In this document: piece by piece, positions 50,021 to 58,236 of the stretch | How the letters are laid out: the number at the start of each line of letters is the position of its first letter | Numbering within the stretch: the stretch's first letter is position 1 | Origin: Euzebya sp. | GTDB taxonomy: Bacteria > Actinomycetota > Nitriliruptoria > Euzebyales > Euzebyaceae | Direction of reading: 5' to 3' | Length of the DNA stretch: 64,000 nt | Assembly (NCBI RefSeq): GCF_964222135.1 | Contig: NZ_CAXQBR010000094.1 | Coordinates: 62,001-126,000, forward strand | The notes under the pieces: model-generated | The model's database searches: none | Seen by the model: the letters and a program-made list of their open reading frames with translations, nothing else | Told to the model about the DNA's origin: nothing | Made by a program: the position numbers and the translations under genes

Positions 50021-50701
50021 TCACCCCGCCAGCATCGCCCCGAGCGACGCGGCGTCGGCCGCCACCACCGCGGCGCCGGCGGCGCCCAGGCGGGCGGCCC
50101 AGGCCTCGTCCGCGTGCCCGCCGCCGGTGAAGCCGATCACGTCCATCCCCGCCGCGCGGGCGGCCTGCACGCCGAACGGCGAGTCCTCCACCACCCCGCA
50201 GGCCGGCGCCTCCACCCCCAGGGCCGCCGCCGCGTGGAGGAACAGGTCCGGCGCCGGCTTGCCCCGCTCGACGTCCTCGGCGCTGAACCGCGCCCCCACC
50301 TCGAACAGATCCGCCAGCCCCGCGGTCCGCAGCGACAGCGCGATCCGCGCGTGCGACGACGACGACGCGACCGCGCACGGCACCGCCAGCCCCTCGACCA
50401 CCGCGCGCATCCCCGGGACCGCCACCAGCCGCTCGGCGAGCGCGGCGTGGCTGTCGGCCTCGAGGCGCGCCCAGAACGCGTCGTCCAGGTCCACGCCGAA
50501 CTCCTCCACGACCATCCCGCGCATCGCCACCGCCGACGTGCCGACGTACCGCGCAGCCAGCTCCGCCGGCGTCAGCGACACCCCGACCGCGGCCAGGGCG
50601 GCCACCTCCACCTCGATGGCGATGACCTCGGAGTCGACCAGCACGCCGTCCATGTCGAAGATGACGGCGCTCGGTCCGCCCGCGCGTCCGCGCGACGTCA
50701 T
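50021..50701 (-). CDS. HAD-superfamily phosphatase
   Basis: This 226-residue protein has motif I FDMDGVLVDSE with the nucleophile Asp, the motif II region VASSSSHAR, motif III Lys in GKPAPDLFLHAAAALG and motif IV VEDSPFGVQAARAAGM. The helical cap between motifs I and II matches beta-phosphoglucomutase-like and phosphoglycolate-like members. Either a sugar-phosphate mutase or a phosphatase is possible. ATG 50701 overlaps the preceding oxidoreductase stop (ATGA). Confidence 0.88.
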   Translation of the reverse strand: MTSRGRAGGPSAVIFDMDGVLVDSEVIAIEVEVAALAAVGVSLTPAELAARYVGTSAVAMRGMVVEEFGVDLDDAFWARLEADSHAALAERLVAVPGMRAVVEGLAVPCAVASSSSHARIALSLRTAGLADLFEVGARFSAEDVERGKPAPDLFLHAAAALGVEAPACGVVEDSPFGVQAARAAGMDVIGFTGGGHADEAWAARLGAAGAAVVAADAASLGAMLAG

Positions 50702-51666
50702 GACGCGGTCAGGACGATCTTCCCGAAGAGGTCCCCCTCGACCATGCGCGAGTACGCGGTGCGGGCCTCCTCCAACGGGTACGTCGCGTCGATCAGCGGG
50801 CGGACCCCGGTGGTCAGCAGGAACTGGACCAGGTCGGCGAGCTCGGCCCGGGTCCCCATCGTCGAGCCGATCACGCGGAGCTGGCGGAAGAACAGGTGGG
50901 CCAGCCCACCCTGGATGTCGCCGCTGGTCATCCCCGACACCACGACGGTGCCCTGGGTGCGCACGGACTTGAGGGAGTGCTCCCACGTCGCCTGGCCGAC
51001 GGACTCGAGGACACCGTCCACGCGCTCGGGCAGCCGCGCGCCGGACTCGAAGGCCTGGTCCGCGCCCAGCTCGACGGCCCGGGCGCGCTTCTCCTCCGAC
51101 CTGCTGGTCACCCAGATGCGCAGCCCCCCGGCTCGGCCCAGCAGGATCGCCGCGGTGGACAACCCGCCGCCCGCCCCCTGCACCAGCACGGTCTGCCCCG
51201 GCCGGAACCCGCCCTGGACGAACAACATGCGGTACGCGGTCAGCCACGCCACCGGCAGGCAGGCGGCCTCGGCGAAGCTCAGCTCGGCGGGCTTGTCGAT
51301 CAGGTTGACCGAGGGGACCGCCAGGCGCTCGGCGTGGGTGCCCGGCCAGCGCTCGCTGAACAGGCTGAACGGCACGTCCGGGTCGGTGTCCGACGCAAGC
51401 CCGTCGCGGCCCGCGACCACGCCGTGGCAGATCACCTCCCGCCCGTCGGCCGTCACCCCCGCCGCGTCCCCGCCGAGGATCATCGGGAGCTGCTCGGCCT
51501 TCAGGCCGACCCCCCGCAGGCTGAACAGGTCGTGGTGGTTCAGACCGGCGGCCTGGACGGTGACCAGCTCCCAGCCGTCGGGGACCTCCGGCTCGGGGCG
51601 GTCGCCCACGACCAGGCCGCTCAGGGGGTTCTCGGCATCGAAGGACTCGACGTAGACAGCGCGCAT
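50698..51666 (-). CDS. Quinone-oxidoreductase-like MDR dehydrogenase
   Basis: This 322-residue medium-chain dehydrogenase/reductase begins MRAVYVESFDAENPL, has GLNHHDLFSLRGVG and GGDAAGVTADGREV, then the nucleotide-binding VLVQGAGGGLSTAAILLG. It lacks the four-Cys structural zinc lobe of classic alcohol dehydrogenases. The substrate is unknown. A TAGGCT box eight bases before ATG 51666 suggests a leaderless mRNA. It forms an operon with the HAD gene and is divergent from comF. Confidence 0.88.
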   Translation of the reverse strand: MRAVYVESFDAENPLSGLVVGDRPEPEVPDGWELVTVQAAGLNHHDLFSLRGVGLKAEQLPMILGGDAAGVTADGREVICHGVVAGRDGLASDTDPDVPFSLFSERWPGTHAERLAVPSVNLIDKPAELSFAEAACLPVAWLTAYRMLFVQGGFRPGQTVLVQGAGGGLSTAAILLGRAGGLRIWVTSRSEEKRARAVELGADQAFESGARLPERVDGVLESVGQATWEHSLKSVRTQGTVVVSGMTSGDIQGGLAHLFFRQLRVIGSTMGTRAELADLVQFLLTTGVRPLIDATYPLEEARTAYSRMVEGDLFGKIVLTAS

Positions 51667-51674
51667 GGCGCCAG

Positions 51675-51680
51675 AGCCTA
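51675..51680 (-). promoter_or_regulatory. TAGGCT -10 box, leaderless type
   Basis: TAGGCT on the minus strand lies eight bases before the ATG of the MDR dehydrogenase. Confidence 0.4.
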
Positions 51681-51754
51681 GTGCCCCACCTGGCGACCCA
51701 CCCATCCACAGCCCGCACGCACCGGCCCGGCGGACGCCCCCGCCGACGGCCACC

Positions 51755-52420
51755 ATGCACGGGGTGCGCGCGCTCGTCGACCTGCTCCTCCCACCCCGCT
51801 GCCTGGCGTGCCGCTGGTGCGGCGCCGAGCCGCTGTGCGACCGCTGCGGGCAGGCGCTCGTCACCGACGAGGTGCGCCACCACCTCGACGACGGGATCCG
51901 CGCCGTGGCGGCCTACGCCTACGGCCCGCCGCTGTCCACCGCGATCAAGCGGGTCAAGACCGACGCGCTGCGGGCCGGGGCCAGGGGCCTCGCCACGCTG
52001 CTGACCCCCCACCTGCCCGACGGCGTGCCGCGCACCTGGGTGCCCGCCACCCGCCGTCGCCGCCGTCGTCGCGGCCTGGACCTCCCCGAGGTGCTGGCGG
52101 GCCGCGATGCCGTCCCCCTCCTCCGCGCCGTCGGCGACCGGGCGGACCACGGGACCATGGCTGCCGCCGACCGCCGGCGGGTGACCGCGGACGCCTACGA
52201 GGTGACGACTCGCCCGCCCGCGGCGGTCGTGCTCGTCGACGACGTCCGCGCGACCGGGGCCACGCTGCTGGCCGCCGCGCAGGCGCTGCGCCGAGACGGC
52301 GCCCGGCGCGTGCTGTGCGTCACCTTGGCAGCGTCGCCCGGGCCGCCGTCCGCGGCTCGTCGCCGGGCTCCAGGCGATCCGGGTCGAGGCTCGTCAGCTG
52401 CGTCGGGACGCTCGTCGTGA
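51755..52420 (+). CDS. comF: ComF-family phosphoribosyltransferase-like protein
   Basis: This 221-residue protein begins with LLLPPRCLACRWCGAEPLCD, a zinc-ribbon start with several Cys. YAYGPPLSTAIKRVKTDAL follows, then the PRPP-loop VVLVDDVRATGATLLAAAQA near residue 163. ComF proteins help pull DNA through the membrane in transformation, and homologues persist in many actinobacteria. The family normally ends shortly after VLCVTLA; here about 30 extra Gly/Ala/Arg residues overlap the convergent permease gene by 101 bases. In mycobacteria comF lies beside hpf and secA; here the potassium module separates them. Confidence 0.85.
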   Translation: MHGVRALVDLLLPPRCLACRWCGAEPLCDRCGQALVTDEVRHHLDDGIRAVAAYAYGPPLSTAIKRVKTDALRAGARGLATLLTPHLPDGVPRTWVPATRRRRRRRGLDLPEVLAGRDAVPLLRAVGDRADHGTMAAADRRRVTADAYEVTTRPPAAVVLVDDVRATGATLLAAAQALRRDGARRVLCVTLAASPGPPSAARRRAPGDPGRGSSAASGRSS

Positions 52421-54659
52421 CCACGCCGCGGATGAACAGCAGGGTGCTCTTCAGCTGCAGGACCGACTGGTTGTGCAGCGAGCGCTGCCACCAGCGGGAC
52501 ATGATGAACTCGCTCATCACGACCGTGACGACGGTGTGCTGGCCGTCCGGCTCGAACTCCTCGACGTAGTCCCGCAACGAGTCGACGACCGACCGGTAGG
52601 GGCTCTCGATGATGTCGAGGGGGATCGTCAGCCCGATGCGCTGCCAGTCGCTCAGGATCTCGCCGGACCGGGCGCCGCTGACGTTGATCGAGACCGCCTG
52701 GACCGACGTCGCCTGCAGGGACTCGGCGTAGGCGATGGCCCGCATGGCGGCCTGGTGGACCCGGTTGACGAGCACGACGACGTGGTGCTCGACGGGCTCG
52801 ATGACCTGGTAGGGGCCCGGACCGCCGATGGGCGCCACGACGTTGGTGACCACGACGCTGCCGTCGGCCACCAGGGCTGCCTTGGCGCGCTGCGCGATCC
52901 GGTGCCGGCGCGCCACGTCGAGCCAGGTGTCGCTCCGCGTCTCGGGCACCAGGGCGACGGTGAACGCGTCGGCGTGCTCGGCCGCGGCCGCCGTGGCCGC
53001 GTTGCGCATCGCGGTGGAGGGGACCTGGGTCAGCCCCGACGCCTGCTCGTGGACCTCGAGGCCGGGGGCGAGCGCGCGCCAGCGCTCGCGCGCGTCGCTG
53101 CGCCGTGCGCCGGTGGGGACCAGGACCGCCTCGACGGACTGGGCGCCGACGGCGTAGGCGTACGCGACCGCCGAGGCCGTGGCCGCGTCCACCCGGTCCT
53201 CCACGATCACGACCCGCACCGGGCGGCGCGGCTCCCGGCGCAGGCCCAGGTGCTGGATGGCGGCGTCGAAGGCGTCGTAGTGCCGCTTGGTGCCGGTCAT
53301 CAGCCACACCAGCAGCGGCCCGACGATCAGGATCACCCAGGCGCCGACGGTGAACTTGGTCGCCAGGACGATCACCAGGACCGAGGCGGTGGCGGTGGTG
53401 CCGACGACGTTGACCGCGATCCTCGCCTGCCAGCCGGGCGTCCGCTGCCGCAGCCAGTGCCGGACCATCCCTGCCTGGGACAGGCTGAAGGCCGTGAACA
53501 CGCCGACGACGTAGAGGCCGACCAGCAGGGTCACCCGCGCGCCCGACAGGACGATCAGCATCCCGGCGGCGAGGCTCAGGACCAGGATCCCGTTCGAGAA
53601 GACCAGGCGGTCCCCCCGCCGGGACAGCTGCCGCGGCAGGTAGCGGTCCATCGCGAGGGTCGACGCCAGCCGCGGGAAGTCGGCGTAGGCGGTGTTGGCC
53701 GCCAGGAACAGGATCGCGGCGGTCGCCACCTGCACGGCGAAGAACAGGACCGACTCCTGGCCGAAGACGGCGGCGGCGATCTGGGAGGTGACGGTCCGCT
53801 CCACGCCCTCGAAGGCCACCACGCCGGGGATCCGCGTCGCCAGGTAGGCGATGCCCGCGAACAGGGGCGCCGCGATCAGGCCGATGGCCCCGAGCACCAG
53901 GGCCGCGTTCCTCGCCGCGGGTCGGCGGAACGCGGTCACGCCGTTCGAGACGGCCTCGACGCCGGTCAGCGACGTCGAGGCGGTCGCGAAGGCCCGCAGG
54001 ACGATCAGGATCGTCAGCCCCCCACCCACGTCGGGGAGCACGGTCTGGGTGAACGGCACCTCGCGGCACCCCGACGCGCACTGGGCGATCCCGAGCCCGA
54101 TCATGAGAGCCATCACGATCAGGAAGCCGTAGACCAGCACGGCGACCGGCACGCTCGACTCCCGGACGCCACGCAGGTTCATCACGGCGATGACGGCGAG
54201 GAACGTGAGCCCCACGATCAGGCGAGCCGGTGCGATCTCGGGGAACGCCGACACGATCGCCGCCGTCCCCGCGGACACCGAGACGGCCACCGTGAGCGTG
54301 TAGTCGATCAGCAGGGCGGCAGCAGCGACCAGGCCGGCTCGCTCGCCCAGGTTCGCGCGGGCCACCCGGTAGGCCCCACCGCCGTCAGGGTAGGCCCGGA
54401 CGGTCTGGCGGTAGCCGACGACCACGATCAGGATGAGCACCGCGACGAGCCCTGACAGGGGCCACACCACCGACAGCGCGCCCGCGCCGGCGAGTGCGAG
54501 GACGACCATCGTCTCCTCGGTCGCGTACGCCGCGGAGGAGAGCGTGTCGGAGGCGAAGACGGGCAGCCCCAGCGACGGGGGCAGCACCTGCTCGGTGAGC
54601 TCACCGCTGGCGCGCGGGTCCCCGATCAGCCGGCGCTTGAGGGAGGAGAGAATCGCCAT
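52320..54659 (-). CDS. APC-superfamily permease with C-terminal cytosolic domain, probable K+ transporter
   Basis: This 779-residue protein has about twelve membrane helices in the APC fold. It starts with LPVFASDTLSSAAYATEETM and YPDGGGAYRVARANLG, as in KimA/YdaO-like and related actinobacterial permeases. Residues from about 490 form a cytosolic domain with two alpha/beta halves (RVVIVEDRVDAATASAVAYA). The divergent TrkA pair matches the M. tuberculosis Rv2690c-ceoB-ceoC order, so potassium uptake controlled by RCK proteins is likely. Amino acid transport cannot be excluded. I start at ATG 54659, ten bases after a TAGGCT box. Its 3' end overlaps comF. Confidence 0.82.
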   Translation of the reverse strand: MAILSSLKRRLIGDPRASGELTEQVLPPSLGLPVFASDTLSSAAYATEETMVVLALAGAGALSVVWPLSGLVAVLILIVVVGYRQTVRAYPDGGGAYRVARANLGERAGLVAAAALLIDYTLTVAVSVSAGTAAIVSAFPEIAPARLIVGLTFLAVIAVMNLRGVRESSVPVAVLVYGFLIVMALMIGLGIAQCASGCREVPFTQTVLPDVGGGLTILIVLRAFATASTSLTGVEAVSNGVTAFRRPAARNAALVLGAIGLIAAPLFAGIAYLATRIPGVVAFEGVERTVTSQIAAAVFGQESVLFFAVQVATAAILFLAANTAYADFPRLASTLAMDRYLPRQLSRRGDRLVFSNGILVLSLAAGMLIVLSGARVTLLVGLYVVGVFTAFSLSQAGMVRHWLRQRTPGWQARIAVNVVGTTATASVLVIVLATKFTVGAWVILIVGPLLVWLMTGTKRHYDAFDAAIQHLGLRREPRRPVRVVIVEDRVDAATASAVAYAYAVGAQSVEAVLVPTGARRSDARERWRALAPGLEVHEQASGLTQVPSTAMRNAATAAAAEHADAFTVALVPETRSDTWLDVARRHRIAQRAKAALVADGSVVVTNVVAPIGGPGPYQVIEPVEHHVVVLVNRVHQAAMRAIAYAESLQATSVQAVSINVSGARSGEILSDWQRIGLTIPLDIIESPYRSVVDSLRDYVEEFEPDGQHTVVTVVMSEFIMSRWWQRSLHNQSVLQLKSTLLFIRGVVTTSVPTQLTSLDPDRLEPGDEPRTAARATLPR

Positions 54660-54668
54660 CGGTGTGCG

Positions 54669-54675
54669 TAGCCTA
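54669..54675. promoter_or_regulatory. Palindromic -10 box shared by divergent genes
   Basis: TAGCCTA contains TAGCCT on the plus strand (54669-54674) and TAGGCT on the minus strand (54675-54670). The minus box lies ten bases before the permease ATG. The TrkA start is 26 bases past the plus box, and a weaker CACACT (54688-54693) sits seven bases before its GTG. Confidence 0.45.
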
Positions 54676-54700
54676 CGCAGCATCGGACACACTGACGCCG

Positions 54701-55399
54701 GTGACTGACGCGACGACCACGAAGCACGTCCTGATCGGCGGCTGCGGCCGCGTGGGGGCCGGCTTGGCCAGGACCCTCGACGAGGCCGGCCACGACGTGG
54801 CGGTGATCGACCGCGACGACCGGGCGTTCAGGCGGCTCGGCGAGGCGTTCGGCGGCCGCACCGTCCGGGGGATCGTCTTCGACCGCACCACCCTCGTGCG
54901 GGCGGGGGTGGAGGAGGCGGATGCGTTCATCGCCGTCACCAGCGGCGACAACTCGAACATCGTGTCGGCCCGGACCGCCCGCGACCACTTCGGGGTCCGC
55001 AACGTCGTCGCCCGCATCTACGACCCGCAGCGGGCCGAGATCTACGAGCGCCACGGCGTCACGACCATCGCCACCGCGCGCTGGACGACCGACGCGATCC
55101 TCGTCCACCTCATGCAGCGGTCGGGTCGCGTCGAGACGACGATCGGGCCGGGGGAGGGGGACGTCGTGGTCATCGCCCACGACCTGCCGCCCGCGCCGGC
55201 GGGCCCGTGGGAGGTCGAGTCGTTCTCGCGCCAGGGGCGCTGGATGCTGGTCGCCGTCACGCGCACGGGGCAGACGACCGTCCCGGTGCCGCGGCAGCTG
55301 GTGCAGGCGTCGGAGCGGATCCACCTGGCGGTCCAGCGCAGCGCCCTCCGCGAGGCCGAGGAGTTCATCACGTCCCTCGACGAGGGGGAGGGGAGCTGA
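54701..55399 (+). CDS. TrkA-type potassium regulator, first copy
   Basis: This 232-residue protein has an RCK_N Rossmann fold: KHVLIGGCGRVGAGLARTLD, an acidic residue after strand 2 (VIDRDD), and DAFIAVTSGDNSNIVSART. The C-terminal part resembles a modified RCK_C domain. Such proteins bind NAD(H) or nucleotides and gate potassium channels or transporters. It matches CeoB of M. tuberculosis in size and place. I use GTG 54701, not an earlier ATG at 54662, which lies within the shared promoter. Confidence 0.88.
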   Translation: MTDATTTKHVLIGGCGRVGAGLARTLDEAGHDVAVIDRDDRAFRRLGEAFGGRTVRGIVFDRTTLVRAGVEEADAFIAVTSGDNSNIVSARTARDHFGVRNVVARIYDPQRAEIYERHGVTTIATARWTTDAILVHLMQRSGRVETTIGPGEGDVVVIAHDLPPAPAGPWEVESFSRQGRWMLVAVTRTGQTTVPVPRQLVQASERIHLAVQRSALREAEEFITSLDEGEGS

Positions 55400-55403
55400 C
55401 GCC

Positions 55404-56075
55404 ATGCGCATCGTGATCGCAGGTGCGGGCGGCGTCGGCCGCTACCTCGCCGCCGAGCTGGCCGGGCGGGGCCACGACATGACCCTGATCGAGCGGAAGG
55501 CCGAGGCGCTCGCCAAGATCGCCGGCGCCGAGATCACCGTGGTCGACGGCGACGCCTGCTCGCCCGCGGTGCTCGAGGAGGCGGCGGTGCGGGACGCCGA
55601 CGTCGTGGTGGCCCTGACCGGCGACGACGAGGACAACCTCGTCATCAGCCTGCTCGCGAAGGAGGAGTTCGCCGTCCCGCGCGTGCTCGCCCGGGTCAAC
55701 TACCCGACGAACGAGTGGCTCTTCGACGCCTCCTGGGGCGTCGACCTGGCCGTGTCGCCCCCGCACCTCCTGACCGCCCTGGTGGAGGAGGAGGTGCTGA
55801 GCGGCGACCTGATCTCCCTCCTCAAGCTGCAGCGGGGGGAGATCGAGCTGCTCGAGGTCCGCCTGGACGCCGACAGCGTCGGCGTCGGGATGCGCGTCGA
55901 CGCCCTCGACCTGCCCACCGACTCGGCGATCGTGGCGATCGTCCGCGGCACCCGCGTGCTACCGGTCCGTGGCACCACGCCGCTCGCCGAGGACGACGAG
56001 GTCCTCGCGCTCGTGCCCGGCGGTGCCCTCGACGCGGTCCGACGGGCCCTCATCGGCGACCCCCGTCGCCGCTGA
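55404..56075 (+). CDS. TrkA-type potassium regulator, second copy
   Basis: This 223-residue protein begins MRIVIAGAGGVGRYLAAELA. It has the acidic residue in LIERKAEAL and then DADVVVALTGDDEDNLVISL, completed by an RCK_C ligand domain (about 140-220). It is 4 bases downstream of the first copy and corresponds to CeoC. The two probably form a heteromeric ring controlling the divergent permease or another channel. Its stop lies in a 20-bp palindrome shared with the OB-fold gene. Confidence 0.9.
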   Translation: MRIVIAGAGGVGRYLAAELAGRGHDMTLIERKAEALAKIAGAEITVVDGDACSPAVLEEAAVRDADVVVALTGDDEDNLVISLLAKEEFAVPRVLARVNYPTNEWLFDASWGVDLAVSPPHLLTALVEEEVLSGDLISLLKLQRGEIELLEVRLDADSVGVGMRVDALDLPTDSAIVAIVRGTRVLPVRGTTPLAEDDEVLALVPGGALDAVRRALIGDPRRR

Positions 56076-56086
56076 CGTCAGCGGCG
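56067..56086. terminator. 20-bp perfect palindrome over two convergent stop codons
   Basis: CGCCGCTGACGTCAGCGGCG is a perfect palindrome. The left TGA ends the second TrkA gene and the right TCA is the stop of the OB-fold gene on the other strand. As RNA it forms the same hairpin in both directions, so it is a good bidirectional terminator candidate despite lacking a T-tract. Confidence 0.6.
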
Positions 56087-56440
56087 CGTGTCCTCGGAGC
56101 AGGAGTAGGGATCGCGGACCAGGCACCACGTGGGGTTGCGCATCGTCGGCATCCCGCCGTCGCGGCACACGGTCCCCTCGAGCCTGAGGCCGCGACCGAG
56201 CTCGAGGCCGGTCAGCACCTCCGGACCGGTCCAGACGACGCGGAGCTTGCCCGTCCCGTCGGTGACGACCGCCTCCATGGACTCGCCGGGGACCAGTCGG
56301 AGGCGCTGGATGACCCCGAGCGCCACGGCCTGCTGGCGGGGCTCGAGCTCGTTCAGTCGCGTGCAGCCCTCGAAGAGCTCGCACCAGGACTCGAGCTGGG
56401 CGATGCGCGACCGGTCGGACTTCTGTGACGTCGTGGGCAT
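56078..56440 (-). CDS. OB-fold nucleic-acid-binding-domain protein
   Basis: This 120-residue protein has an N-terminal linker and then an OB-fold-like barrel: LRLVPGESMEAVVTDGTGKL and VVWTGPEVLTGLELGRGLRL. The ordering (permease, TrkA, TrkA, OB-fold on the opposite strand) matches the Rv2694c position in M. tuberculosis; a DUF3159 gene usual at that site is absent here. The function is unknown. ATG 56440 follows GGAAGG at a good distance. A TACTGT box (56491-56486, minus strand) is a possible promoter. Confidence 0.8.
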   Translation of the reverse strand: MPTTSQKSDRSRIAQLESWCELFEGCTRLNELEPRQQAVALGVIQRLRLVPGESMEAVVTDGTGKLRVVWTGPEVLTGLELGRGLRLEGTVCRDGGMPTMRNPTWCLVRDPYSCSEDTRR

Positions 56441-56654
56441 GTCGGTGGACCTTCCAACCACTTGCATCCGCGCGGTGTTCCGACCACAGTATCGGTAGCG
56501 ACGCTGAGGAGGTGATCGGTTGATCCGGGTTCCAGCTCGGCACCGACGCGTTCCTCGAGACCCACGGCCCCGTCCTGCGCCCACGCGCACGTCGGGGCCG
56601 TTCTGCGTCGTCAGCGCAGTGCCGTGACGCCTGCGCGCGACATGACAACCGAAC

Positions 56655-56659
56655 AGGAG
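56655..56659 (+). promoter_or_regulatory. Ribosome-binding site that decides the hpf start
   Basis: AGGAG lies six bases before GTG 56666. The earlier ATG at 56642 has no such site, and HPF proteins begin at the equivalent of GTG 56666 (VDIILRARN). Confidence 0.7.
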
Positions 56660-56665
56660 CACCAC

Positions 56666-57277
56666 GTGGACATCATCCTCCGAGCCCGCAACTGCGAGGT
56701 CAGCAGCAAGGTCAAGGACGAGGCGCGGCGCAAGGTCGAGCACGCGACGCGCATCTTCGACCGGATCATCGACCTCGAGATCTGCTTCTCCGAGGAGGTC
56801 AACCCACGGATACCGAACCCCGCAGGGGTGGAGATCACCGCCCGCTCGAAGGGGCACACCGTCCGCGCCGTCGGCGGGGGGGATGACCACCACGAGGCGC
56901 TGGACCAGGCCATCGCCCGCCTCGAGCGCCAGCTGCGCCGGTGGAAGACCCGCCTGGTCGACCGGGGCCGCCGCGCGAAGGGTGACGAGCCCAAGGCCAA
57001 CGGCCACCTGCCGGACCTCCGGGCCACCCGCGCGGGTGACGACGCCGACGACGACCCGATGCCCTCCATCGTCCGGCGCAAGTCCTTCGAGCTGACGCCG
57101 ATGTTCCCCGAGGAGGCGGTCCTGCAGCTCGAGCTGCTCGGTCACGACTTCTACCTCTTCACCAACGCCGGCACCGGTGAGCCCAACGTCGTGTACCGCC
57201 GGGAGAGCGGCGATGTCGGGCTGATCGAGGGCGTGACCAGCGCATCCGCGATGGCCGCCGCCGGGGGAGGAGCCTGA
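56666..57277 (+). CDS. hpf: Long ribosome hibernation promoting factor
   Basis: This 203-residue protein has the HPF/YfiA N-terminal domain (DIILRARNCEVSSKVKDEAR, LEICFSEEVNPRI, RQLRRWK near 95). After a variable linker comes the C-terminal dimerisation domain (SIVRRKSFELTPMFPEEAVL, DFYLFTNAGTGEPNVVYRR). Long HPF dimers join two ribosomes into inactive 100S particles in starvation. The gene lies before a response regulator and secA, as in other actinobacteria. A start at ATG 56642 would add eight residues. The 225-base gap upstream, shared with the divergent OB-fold gene, shows no long repeat. Confidence 0.92.
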   Translation: MDIILRARNCEVSSKVKDEARRKVEHATRIFDRIIDLEICFSEEVNPRIPNPAGVEITARSKGHTVRAVGGGDDHHEALDQAIARLERQLRRWKTRLVDRGRRAKGDEPKANGHLPDLRATRAGDDADDDPMPSIVRRKSFELTPMFPEEAVLQLELLGHDFYLFTNAGTGEPNVVYRRESGDVGLIEGVTSASAMAAAGGGA

Positions 57278-57303
57278 CCGCACTAGCTAGCACGGGTTAG
57301 GCT
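57274..57303 (+). promoter_or_regulatory. Putative promoter of the response regulator
   Basis: CTGACC (57274-57279) and TAGGCT (57298-57303) are separated by 18 bases. The promoter overlaps the hpf stop codon, so the regulator can be made independently of hpf. The start codon is 36 bases further on, behind AGAAGG. Confidence 0.4.
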
Positions 57304-57339
57304 GGGTCAGAGGACCATACGCCACGAGAAGGTGGAACG

Positions 57340-58035
57340 ATGACCCAGCCATCCCAGGGAACTGAGTCCCAGGGCGACTCGATCAAGGTGATCGTGGCCG
57401 ACGACCACGCCCTGTTCCGTCGCGGGCTCTTCATGGTCCTCGAGTCCGAGACGGACATCGACGTGGTGGCCGAGGCGAACGACGGGGACGAGGTCATCGC
57501 CCTGGCCGAGTCCCACATCCCGGACCTGGTGCTGATGGACGTGCGCATGCCCGGCACGACCGGCATCGAGGCGACCAAGGCGATCAAGGACAAGGTCCCC
57601 TCCACCAAGATCCTGATGCTGACGATCTCCGACGAGGAGGAGGACCTCTACGATGCGATCAAGGCCGGCGCGTCGGGGTACCTGCTGAAGGAGATCTCGA
57701 TCGACGAGGTCGCCGACGCGATCCGCAGCGTCCACGCCGGCCAGTCCCTGATCAGCCCGTCGATGGCCTCGAAGCTCCTCAACGAGTTCGCCCTCATGGC
57801 GAAGAAGGACGAGGAGAAGCAGCAGATGCCGGCCCCCCGGCTGACCGACCGGGAGATGGAGGTCCTGACGCTGGTCGCGAAGGGGATGAACAACCGCGAC
57901 ATCGCGAAGGAGCTGTTCATCTCCGAGAACACCGTCAAGAACCACGTGCGGAACATCCTCGAGAAGCTCCACCTCCACTCCCGCATGGAGGCCGTCGTCT
58001 ACGCGGTCCGCGAGAAGCTCCTCGAGATCAAGTAG
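57340..58035 (+). CDS. LuxR/NarL-family response regulator
   Basis: This 231-residue protein has a receiver domain (IKVIVADDHALFRRGLFMVL; phospho-acceptor Asp67 in LMDVRMPG; Lys in GYLLKEIS). A LuxR-type helix-turn-helix follows at about 167-225 (LTDREMEVLTLVAKGMNNRD, ENTVKNHVRNIL). No histidine kinase is adjacent, so it is an orphan here. The hpf - regulator - secA order recurs in streptomycetes, which suggests a conserved stress or secretion link. The first 14 residues are Gln/Ser-rich. Confidence 0.93.
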   Translation: MTQPSQGTESQGDSIKVIVADDHALFRRGLFMVLESETDIDVVAEANDGDEVIALAESHIPDLVLMDVRMPGTTGIEATKAIKDKVPSTKILMLTISDEEEDLYDAIKAGASGYLLKEISIDEVADAIRSVHAGQSLISPSMASKLLNEFALMAKKDEEKQQMPAPRLTDREMEVLTLVAKGMNNRDIAKELFISENTVKNHVRNILEKLHLHSRMEAVVYAVREKLLEIK

Positions 58036-58073
58036 CCCGCGGGCTCGTCTGGGGGGTGTCCCGGCCGACGTAG

Positions 58074-58217
58074 TCGGCGTGGGAGCGGGGGTGGCAGCGC
58101 ATCGCGGCCGGGCTGGCCGTCGCGGTCATCGGGTCCGGGCTGGTCCTCGGACTCGCGAGCCGCACCTCGCCCCTGGTGTTCCTCCCCACGCTCGTCGGCG
58201 GCCCCCTGCTCGTCTGA
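58074..58217 (+). pseudogene. Hydrophobic reading-frame remnant without start codon
   Basis: A frame opened after a TAG at 58071 reads WERGWQRIAAGLAVAVIGSG and a further hydrophobic stretch, then stops at 58217. No ATG, GTG or TTG precedes the hydrophobic part. It looks like the end of a membrane protein gene whose start is lost, but it could be chance. Confidence 0.3.
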
Positions 58218-58236
58218 CGGCGCCCGCATCGCCGTC

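Noticed and set aside
58034-58078. AGCCCGCGGGCT and GCCGAC-GTA-GTCGGC as terminators of the response regulator
   Set aside because: Both stems are short with very small loops and no T-tract; possible, but not strong enough to list.
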